Below are positions 63,683-64,000 of a DNA stretch of 64,000 bases, in pieces. Source of the stretch: Chthonomonas sp. UBA6659. GTDB lineage: Bacteria > Armatimonadota > Fimbriimonadia > Fimbriimonadales > Fimbriimonadaceae. The stretch covers positions 27,274-91,273 of the forward strand of contig DKKT01000003.1 in assembly GCA_002455425.1 (NCBI GenBank). The letters run 5' to 3'. Position numbers and translations under genes: made by a program. How positions within the stretch are numbered: the stretch's first letter is position 1; each line of letters begins with the position of its first letter. Below the pieces are notes generated by a model. That model saw only the letters and a program-made list of their open reading frames with translations. It did no database searches and was not told the origin of the DNA.

Positions 63683-64000
63683 AGACCCGAAACCTGGCAA
63701 TCTACTTGAGGTTTGGGTCATCGGGTTCCAGGAATGGATCCCGGACCCCCTCCGTCCCGCGAGAGCGGGCCACCTCCCCCGATGCGGCGCACGACCCAGC
63801 GCCGAATCAGGGGAGGATCTTCCGGAAGGATTCAATCGGAAACTGCGGAAAGGCTCACCGGTGAATGTTGAGCGGAGATACCTCCCTGATTCCGGGATGC
63901 CTTGTGCCCGGCATCGGGGAGGTCGGTGAGCGTGGCGAACCGGGTGGGGTTCTTGTCTGGGCGGTTATCAGACTGCAAACCCCCTCCGTCCCGCGGGAGC
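63683..64000. repeat. Gene-free stretch with nested hairpins and a direct repeat upstream of flgF
   Basis: No gene is seen in 63646-64000. Inverted repeat GACCCGAAACCT/AGGTTTGGGTC at 63683-63694/63708-63718. Two nested hairpins of similar design follow: CCTCCCC/GGGGAGG with GGCGC/GCGCC inside (63773-63816), and ACCTCCC/GGGAGGT with CCGGG/CCCGG inside (63880-63923). CCCCCTCCGTCCCGCG is found at 63746 and again at 63980, at the window edge. This looks like a dispersed structured repeat; the flgF promoter must also lie here. Confidence 0.5.

Noticed and set aside
63387..63929. Plus-strand open frame across flgF and the upstream repeat
   Set aside because: Low-complexity Arg/Ser/Pro composition, antisense to flgF; no start signal.

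Overview
The window reads as a chromosomal segment of a GC-rich, flagellated, Gram-negative-type (diderm) bacterium. The best guess from content is Armatimonadota, probably the Fimbriimonadia line. Reasons: flagellar P- and L-ring genes imply an outer membrane, large secreted proteins end in dockerin-like EF-hand repeats with a GDCDG...SDDFD signature, and there are many lineage-typical secreted propellers and lipoproteins. This assignment is inference; no 16S gene is present. Nothing looks like a phage, transposon or CRISPR locus.

Layout. 1-4.7 kb (minus): infB (C-terminus cut by the window edge), ylxR, nusA and asnS. 4.8-15.1 kb (minus): two large secreted proteins (a LamG-like protein and a matrixin-type metalloprotease, both with dockerin-like ends), a site-2 protease, lysA and a GHL10-type glycoside hydrolase. 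15.1-18.4 kb (plus): a LmeA/DUF2993-like protein and a 905-residue protein of GDD-Y repeats plus HEAT-like repeats. 18.4-21.2 kb (minus): the canonical rpmH-rnpA-yidD-yidC-jag cluster, in which rpmH is very short and rnpA has no visible canonical start. 21.2-28 kb: a secreted unknown, tmRNA (tag ANNNYAYAA), an M48 protease, spermidine synthase, rpmG-rpmF, an S4 protein and a secreted metallo-beta-lactamase-fold enzyme. 28-38.6 kb: a secreted unknown, a LURP-one-related protein, an SLC13 transporter, a PQQ-type propeller lipoprotein, a cell-wall amidase with a GerMN protein, and an ADP-ribosylglycohydrolase-like protein. 38.7-48.7 kb: accessory secreted and lipoproteins, a trans-sulfuration enzyme, and an ECF sigma/anti-sigma pair facing a secreted NHL-type propeller. 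48.8-53.8 kb: two VOC proteins around an AraC-type regulator, pheS, a PilC/GspF protein and folK. 54.0-56.1 kb: tRNA-Val, a cluster of structured RNAs and rsr. 56.2-64 kb: a membrane protein, a TlpA-like thioredoxin, and the flagellar operon flgF-flgG-flgA-flgH-flgI-flgJ(N)-flgN.

The most notable system is the Ro60 (Rsr) locus at 54.16-56.15 kb. Directly upstream of the TROVE-domain gene lies a clear YrlA-class Y RNA. It has a long terminal stem with the conserved bulge, and an inserted tRNA-like module built like a circularly permuted tRNA. Upstream of it, behind a good sigma70-type promoter, the sequence has a second compact Y-like RNA candidate and a third copy of the same sequence motif, so the locus may express an array of Y RNAs. 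Other points of interest are the rpmH/rnpA overlap without a start codon, a FlgA with a FlgG-like N-terminal segment, a FlgH without a lipoprotein cysteine, an ECF promoter with a shared palindrome, and a 59-nt repeat flanking one lipoprotein gene.
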